The notes beneath the pieces are model-generated. The model searched no databases. It worked only from the letters and a program-made list of their open reading frames with translations, and had not been told where the DNA came from. 64,000 bases of DNA from Cellvibrio japonicus Ueda107 (lineage in GTDB: Bacteria > Pseudomonadota > Gammaproteobacteria > Pseudomonadales > Cellvibrionaceae). The stretch lies in NCBI RefSeq assembly GCF_000019225.1, contig NC_010995.1, positions 3,914,501 through 3,978,500 on the forward strand, read 5' to 3'. The position numbers and the translations under genes are program-made. This document shows positions 58,867 through 64,000 of this stretch, in pieces (position 1 is the stretch's first letter; every line of letters starts with the position of its first letter).

Positions 58867-61747
58867 TGCTCACCTCCAGACGCGATTCCTGCTTGTTATA
58901 ACGGGCGGGCAAGAGTTTGGCGAGCGCATCAAAACTGCGCTTCACCCAGGTATCATAAGTACCTGTCCAACTGCGCTGGGCGTTGGCCTGGTGAATCTCA
59001 ATCGCTTTTTCTTCAAAGGGATAGGCTTGCTCTTCCAGCAAGATGTCATACTGTTCTAACGCCAGCTCATCCAGTTCCCTGGGGCGCTGGGAGTCCATCA
59101 GGTCGCGACTCAGTTGCGCGTAGATTTCACCGATCTGGAAACTGGCCTGGGTGGTAAATTCCGCAATGCCATAGCCCAGCACCTGCTCCTGGCCTTTCAG
59201 GGCCTTTTCCATCGCAGCGCGCTTACGCTGCAAACTGTTTTTAATCGGCAGGGTTAATTTAATACGATTAAATTCATCCAGTGACGGTTGAACCAACTCC
59301 ATTTGGGCACTGGCAGCCAGATAGGCCGAGCGCTCTGTCTGGGCTGCGCCTGCCGAGCGATGGGAGTCGATAATTTTTTGCAGCCAGTAGAGCCTTTTAT
59401 CCTGCTCACCTGTCGCTTGATAGAGCTCGGTTAGCTTGTGCTGCGCTTCCAGGTTATTGGCGAAAGGACGCGGATACTCCAAAGCGTAGCGACGATATTG
59501 CTCGATCGCCTGGGTGCGACGACCGGATTTTTCGTACAGCTCAGCACCCATATACAGCGATTGGCGTTTGACCTCCGGATCAGAGCTGGAGCGCTCCATC
59601 ACCACCAGTTCATCGGCGGCCAACTGCCATTTTTCCTGGCTTTGGTAGATCAATACCATTTTGGCGGGCAGGGTCGCCGTCAGACTGTGCTGGGGATATT
59701 TTTGGCGGAAACCGAGGTATACATTCTCTGCCTGCGACCACTTTTCCTGTTCCATCAGGTAAAGCCCGGCATCGTACTGTGCCTTAATCGCGATATCGGT
59801 ATCGGGCGTTACCTGGGTAATGCGCAGCAACTGGCTGATGGCTGTGTCCTTATCGCCAAACTCCAGGCTTGCCTCTGCCTGGCGATAGATACTGGCAGCG
59901 ATACGCTCGCGCACTTGTTGTGCACTGGGTGCGCCCGGCTTGTTGCCATGGGCCGGATGCAAGGCAAGCACCTGGGTATAGGCCTGCTCCGCCTGGCTGT
60001 AATCTTTCAGCTCAAACAAACTGTGACCCAGTATCAGCCATGCACTGAACAACAGCTTGCCATCGGCAGGCGGCTGCCAGGCAATAACGCGCTCCGCCAC
60101 AATCCTGGCCTCGCTGAAACGCTGTTGCGCCAACAGATCCGAGCCTGCATCAGCAAGGACCGGTAATGCGCGCGTATCGGCGCTATAGACCTCAGCAAAA
60201 CGCAAGGCATTTTCAATTTTTCGCTCCTGCCACTCCATGAGCTTTGCATCGGGAAACTCTTGCGCGCGACTAATGAGTGTTTGCGGCAAGAGTACCGCGG
60301 CATAGGCCGCATCAGCACCGCGGATCGGATCGCGGTACTCATAGGCAACTCGCTCAAAGGCCTCCATCGCACCCGGCAAATCCCCCGCTTCATTCAGACA
60401 TTCAGCCAGCAAAAAGGTCATCTCAGCCGCTTGCGGATCTTTTTCAAAGGTCTGCACAAATTCGCGATACCAGTTGGCAGCGCGGGCATAGGCCGCTGCT
60501 GCATCCGCCGGCTTGGCCGCTTTCAGGCCCTGGGCCTGGGCGTGCTCATATTGCGCCAGCTCCTGCAGGGATTGATGCAGATACATCGTGGCGATACTGC
60601 CAATCACGCCCTTGCGCGCCGTCCAGAAATTGCTGCGGATACCATAGCGCTGAACAAACTCCTGCTTCGCCGGGAGAATCAGGCTGGGAAAATTTCCCTG
60701 TTGGTAGACCTCAATGGTTTTAATACTGAAGCTGGGGGCAAAATCCGAATCGGAATTATGCTGCACAAAGTGCTGATAGGTTTCTGCACTGTCCGTAAAG
60801 CGTTTTTGTTCGAGGTACAACTGTCCCAGTTGCTGATACAGCATGTATTCGTAAGGACGCTTGCCACCGAGTTTGGCTTGCAGGTCGGTAATAGACTTGG
60901 GGCCCTCCAGATACGAAAGCGACAAGCCCATAACACGCAGGGTATCCGACACCAGATTGGTTTTGGCCGCGCCCAAATCGATCAGCGCCTGCTCCATCGC
61001 CTCCGGTGCACCGCTGCTTCCTAACAATTGATCCATCACCTGTGCAAAAGAGAGCAATGACAGATCGTAGTCGCCGCGCTTGAACTGGGTCCAGCCTTTC
61101 ATGTAGAGCGCGTTTTGTTTTAGCTGCGGGTTATCTCCACTGGTCATTGCAGCGCTATAAGCGGCCTCAGCGGCAGCGTAATTACCTTCAGAAAAGGCTT
61201 TTTCCGCGCGGCGAAATTGTGTCTCAGCCAAAAAAGGCGATTGTGTATCCGCGGCGGCCAATTGATCCAATACTTGTGCGGCTTCGTCGTTGCGCCCATC
61301 GAGCGACAGGGCTTTGGCAAGCTTGTAACGCAACTGATCCGCCTCTATACCTTTCACCGGTTGCGGGTTATTGCGTTGCAGCTCCAGCAACTCGCGATAC
61401 ATGGTGACAGGTTTGTCATAAAAGCGACGTACATCGGTGGCATCGAGCTGCGCTCGCTCACTGCGCATCATTTCCAGATCGGCAATGCGCTGCATAATTT
61501 GCTGGCGCAACTGCGGCTCTTCTGCCGCCGCCAGGGCGCGCCGATAACTTTGTTCAATCCGGTCGATATCGACCACATCCACTTTGGTTTTCACATCCGG
61601 CAGACGCGATTCCGGCAGGTCTGCCAGGGTGCGACCACGGCCATCATCACTGGATGAGAACCAGCTGCACGCGGTACAACTTAACAAGCTGGCAAATACC
61701 AGTACCAGAGGAATGCGGGATACATGAGGACAACGCGACGGGATCAC
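58853..61747 (-). CDS. Large periplasmic TPR protein, probable lipoprotein
   Basis: This 964-residue protein has an N-terminal leader with Cys residues (LVFASLLSCTACSWF) that may form a lipobox. Many tetratricopeptide-type repeats cover most of its length (EKAFSEGNYAAAEAAYSAAM, AQYDAGLYLMEQEKWSQAEN, ELYEKSGRRTQAIEQYRRYA). It is probably a periplasmic scaffold for the ExbB/ExbD/AgmX motor. It overlaps the next TPR gene upstream by 4 bases. Long TPR proteins in operons with Tol-like motors recall the Agl/Glt gliding and envelope machinery of myxobacteria, but orthology was not tested. Confidence 0.85.
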   Translation of the reverse strand: MIPSRCPHVSRIPLVLVFASLLSCTACSWFSSSDDGRGRTLADLPESRLPDVKTKVDVVDIDRIEQSYRRALAAAEEPQLRQQIMQRIADLEMMRSERAQLDATDVRRFYDKPVTMYRELLELQRNNPQPVKGIEADQLRYKLAKALSLDGRNDEAAQVLDQLAAADTQSPFLAETQFRRAEKAFSEGNYAAAEAAYSAAMTSGDNPQLKQNALYMKGWTQFKRGDYDLSLLSFAQVMDQLLGSSGAPEAMEQALIDLGAAKTNLVSDTLRVMGLSLSYLEGPKSITDLQAKLGGKRPYEYMLYQQLGQLYLEQKRFTDSAETYQHFVQHNSDSDFAPSFSIKTIEVYQQGNFPSLILPAKQEFVQRYGIRSNFWTARKGVIGSIATMYLHQSLQELAQYEHAQAQGLKAAKPADAAAAYARAANWYREFVQTFEKDPQAAEMTFLLAECLNEAGDLPGAMEAFERVAYEYRDPIRGADAAYAAVLLPQTLISRAQEFPDAKLMEWQERKIENALRFAEVYSADTRALPVLADAGSDLLAQQRFSEARIVAERVIAWQPPADGKLLFSAWLILGHSLFELKDYSQAEQAYTQVLALHPAHGNKPGAPSAQQVRERIAASIYRQAEASLEFGDKDTAISQLLRITQVTPDTDIAIKAQYDAGLYLMEQEKWSQAENVYLGFRQKYPQHSLTATLPAKMVLIYQSQEKWQLAADELVVMERSSSDPEVKRQSLYMGAELYEKSGRRTQAIEQYRRYALEYPRPFANNLEAQHKLTELYQATGEQDKRLYWLQKIIDSHRSAGAAQTERSAYLAASAQMELVQPSLDEFNRIKLTLPIKNSLQRKRAAMEKALKGQEQVLGYGIAEFTTQASFQIGEIYAQLSRDLMDSQRPRELDELALEQYDILLEEQAYPFEEKAIEIHQANAQRSWTGTYDTWVKRSFDALAKLLPARYNKQESRLEVSNEIH

Positions 61748-63726
61748 GGCTGCTTCCTCAACTCGGTGTCATACAGACGGGCTACAGCCAAATGTGATTG
61801 CGCCAGATAGGTATTGAGGCGCTTTTCATGGGCCAGTAATTGCGCATCAACCTGCTGGCGCAGGATGGTTCCCTGGGCGTGAATCAAATCGCGGGTACGC
61901 GCCAGTAAAGCATTGTTTTCCCGCTCTGATTGCTGGATACGCACTAACATGGGCTGGACATCCAGACTGGTTGCCAGTATGGCCTGGATACGCTCGCGGG
62001 TTTCAGCCAGCTGTTGCAAAGTAACCTCTGCCTGTTGTTGCCGGGCATTAAGATCTGCCAGGCGCCCCGGAAATTCCTGTGCTGCCTGCCACAACAAAAT
62101 CCCCCGGAACATACGTAAGCGTGTCGCCGCTTCACTGGCATCTTGTCCGGCTGCATTCATGCGTTTAATCGTTTGCTCGCCACGCATAACCAATTGGTAG
62201 AGTTCGCGACTGTCATCATCGGCCAGGGCCATGTAATCATCGCTGCTTTCAATGGCCTCTATCCGCGCCCGCAATTGATCTCGGGCCACACCCAGCTGTT
62301 GCTCTTTTTGTGTTAATTGCTGACTCGCTAATTGGCGTTCCTGGCGATTGCGTTCAGCCTGTTTTTGTAACAGCAGCTCGCGGTATACATCCAGTTTTGG
62401 CTGCCAGGCTTCCAGCAATTTTTGCAGGCGCAACAAGTCGCGTAATTGCAAGACCGCCGTTTGAAATTGGTTTTGTGAAAATAACTCAGCGAGATAGGCA
62501 GAGCGGGTTTTGATAATGCTGGTCTGGTCTAATCGAAGCCAGTTTTGGCCATCATCGGTTACTGCGGCGGCCACAATTCCCGGCTCATCCTGTACCGATT
62601 GTTTGGACCATTCCTGTAAGGCTTGCGCAGAGAGCGGCTCCCCACCCACCAAGGTCAGCAATTCTTCTTCTGTCAGTGTTGCGCGCATATCGCGCACCAG
62701 TTGTATTTCACGCTCCAGCAATACTTCTGCCTGTTGATAGGCAGCCATTGCCTCACCGGGCGCGTCCAGTTTTTCATAGGCAAACGGCAATGCCAACAGG
62801 GATTCCTGTACCGCCGGATAAATCAGGCTGCGGGTGCGCAGCAACTGCCAGGGCTGCAGGGCTTTGGAATATTCCTCCTGGGCGACGGCTGCCCAGCCAT
62901 ACCCCAGCAACGCCTGGTTGGCAAAGGATCCATTGAGTCGCACCTGGGTAAATTCGCGGATAGCCGCCGCATAACTCTGCTGTGCCAGATAGGAATATCC
63001 CATAGCAGTATGGGCTTTGTCCTGCAGCGCCCAATGCTCACGTTGGGCCGCAACACCTTTGCCGGCATCCTGCTGTGAGAGTTCACGGAAAAAAGCCTGC
63101 GCCTGTTTAAAGTCGCCAGCGCGGGCATGGGCCGCCCCCAGGTTGTAATACACATAGGGAAGCCATTGTCCTTTTTCATCCCGTTTGAGCTGCTTGATGG
63201 AATAATCACTGAACACTTGCTGATGGATAGCAATACTGATTTGTAATGATTCCATTTGCGCTCGCAAATCCGGATCAAAGGATCGACTAACACGGGCGAA
63301 ACTTTCACTGGCTGCGTCCCAATCACCGTGCAAGTAATGCAATTTGCCCAAATAAAACCAGGCGGCATCACGCACAGATTGCGGACGGCGCTCATCTTGC
63401 AGAATGCTACGAAATACCTGCTCGGCATGGCGTTGCATCCCAAAGGCAAGGCTGACACCACCGGCAATCAATTCGGGATTATCGCCGTGGCCTTGAATCC
63501 CCTCTTTGGCATCGGCCACCATCAATTCGCTGAGCGCAGCCAGGTAATCCTGTTGATAGTAGTGGTAGAGCGCAACACCGTAGCGCAGGTCGGCAACTGC
63601 AGTCTTAGGTTGATCGGCAAAGGCGGGGAGAAAACCACACAACCCGGTAAGTGATACCAGGGCAATACGCACCATCCGACCGGCGCACAGTCGGCAGGCA
63701 GAGAATTGACGGAGGCGGGGGGGCAT
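61744..63726 (-). CDS. Periplasmic TPR and coiled-coil protein
   Basis: This protein of about 660 residues has an N-terminal signal region (VRIALVSLTGLCGFLPAFA) and TPR-like repeats in the first half (YLGKLHYLHGDWDAASESFA, YYNLGAAHARAGDFKQAQAF, YLAQQSYAAAIREFTQVRLN). A long coiled-coil follows in the second half (QKQAERNRQERQLASQQLTQ, QQQAEVTLQQLAETRERIQA). The start could be 63738, 63726 or 63675; 63726 (TGATG junction with the upstream gene stop) is chosen. It ends in a 4-base overlap with the large TPR gene. It probably spans part of the periplasm. Confidence 0.82.
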   Translation of the reverse strand: MPPRLRQFSACRLCAGRMVRIALVSLTGLCGFLPAFADQPKTAVADLRYGVALYHYYQQDYLAALSELMVADAKEGIQGHGDNPELIAGGVSLAFGMQRHAEQVFRSILQDERRPQSVRDAAWFYLGKLHYLHGDWDAASESFARVSRSFDPDLRAQMESLQISIAIHQQVFSDYSIKQLKRDEKGQWLPYVYYNLGAAHARAGDFKQAQAFFRELSQQDAGKGVAAQREHWALQDKAHTAMGYSYLAQQSYAAAIREFTQVRLNGSFANQALLGYGWAAVAQEEYSKALQPWQLLRTRSLIYPAVQESLLALPFAYEKLDAPGEAMAAYQQAEVLLEREIQLVRDMRATLTEEELLTLVGGEPLSAQALQEWSKQSVQDEPGIVAAAVTDDGQNWLRLDQTSIIKTRSAYLAELFSQNQFQTAVLQLRDLLRLQKLLEAWQPKLDVYRELLLQKQAERNRQERQLASQQLTQKEQQLGVARDQLRARIEAIESSDDYMALADDDSRELYQLVMRGEQTIKRMNAAGQDASEAATRLRMFRGILLWQAAQEFPGRLADLNARQQQAEVTLQQLAETRERIQAILATSLDVQPMLVRIQQSERENNALLARTRDLIHAQGTILRQQVDAQLLAHEKRLNTYLAQSHLAVARLYDTELRKQP

Positions 63727-64000
63727 CACATCTGCCATTGCTTGATATCAAAGACAGGTTGCAACTGTGCAGTAGAGTCCACAATGCGCAATTCCAGAAC
63801 CAGCGGTTCCTGTCCCTTGGTAACAACCAGCTTGGCACCGCGCTTGTAATCCTGCTGGGGCCCTTTACCGGTGAAGAAGGCACTGATTTCATGCTCGCCG
63901 GTTTTGAGGTTGCCGATGTACAACCGCTGTACACCACCGCGATACAAAGCCCTGGTTTGCTTTTCGGTATACAGCTCACTGGCGACCAATTTATTGTTGA
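63726..64000 (-). CDS. Periplasmic-type protein, N-terminal part outside window
   Basis: The minus-strand frame is open to the end of the window, so only the C-terminal 90 or so residues are seen: ASELYTEKQTRALYRGGVQR, LYIGNLKTGEHEISAFFTGK and ELRIVDSTAQLQPVFDIKQW. It is beta-rich and without recognised motifs; the phrase GEHEISAFFTGKGP suggests a PEGA-like or DUF surface domain. Its stop touches the next TPR gene start, so it is part of the same operon, which continues upstream of this window. Confidence 0.75.
   Translation of the reverse strand, partial: NNKLVASELYTEKQTRALYRGGVQRLYIGNLKTGEHEISAFFTGKGPQQDYKRGAKLVVTKGQEPLVLELRIVDSTAQLQPVFDIKQWQM

Overview
The window is dense, moderately GC-rich gammaproteobacterial DNA that looks like Cellvibrio, most probably Cellvibrio japonicus (formerly Pseudomonas fluorescens subsp. 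cellulosa) or a very close relative. The main reason is the adjacent pair of a GH10 xylanase and a GH62 arabinofuranosidase with the same CBM2-CBM35 front end, which matches the published xynB/xynC (xyn10B/abf62A) pair of that organism. Poly-serine linkers, many secreted multi-domain carbohydrate-active enzymes and TonB receptors fit a saprophytic plant cell wall degrader. The species call is inference from memory, not a database match.

Layout. (1) 1-3733: the 3' part of a secreted LamG protein with a CxxCH motif, and a Tat-signal DUF1501-like protein. (2) 3818-20944: a xylan-degradation locus on the + strand with a polysaccharide-lyase-like protein, two paralogous membrane-anchored AraC regulators, a GH30_8 glucuronoxylanase-CBM2, Xyn10B, Abf62A, two CE1 feruloyl/acetyl esterases and a GH98-family protein. 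Each enzyme gene has its own ribosome site and most are followed by a hairpin terminator. Four of the enzymes carry an almost base-identical 815-bp CBM2-CBM35 module. (3) 20960-24899: a minus-strand housekeeping run, lptM-lysA-dapF-DUF484-xerC. (4) 25008-30092: a divergent signalling module made of a degenerate AAA+ protein, an FHA protein and a Ser/Thr kinase with TPRs. (5) 30128-34256: a Lys-tailed unknown protein, a TonB receptor and a membrane AraC regulator. (6) 34385-35207: gene debris, namely a frameshifted CBM6 remnant and a frameshifted ParE/RelE-like toxin beside an intact antitoxin. (7) 35551-42598: a probable beta-glucan utilisation unit of TonB receptor, GH5 lipoprotein and GH30. 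(8) 42662-45719: an AGE-type sugar epimerase/isomerase flanked by a roughly 75-bp palindromic repeat family, then a MATE transporter. (9) 45844-54769: an RHS toxin locus with a transglutaminase-like N-terminus, an HNH-like C-terminal tip and an SMI1/KNR4 immunity candidate. (10) 54971-64000: a minus-strand operon of TPR proteins with ExbB/ExbD/ExbD and an AgmX-like energy transducer. It is probably a proton-motive-force-driven envelope machine and is cut by the window edge.

The xylan enzymes form a coherent set: backbone cleavage (GH10, GH30_8, possibly GH98), arabinose removal (GH62) and ester removal (CE1), all anchored to cell wall polysaccharide through CBM2/CBM35. The GH5 and GH30 enzymes with their TonB receptor would import and process a different glucan. 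No tRNA, rRNA, CRISPR array or transposase was recognised.
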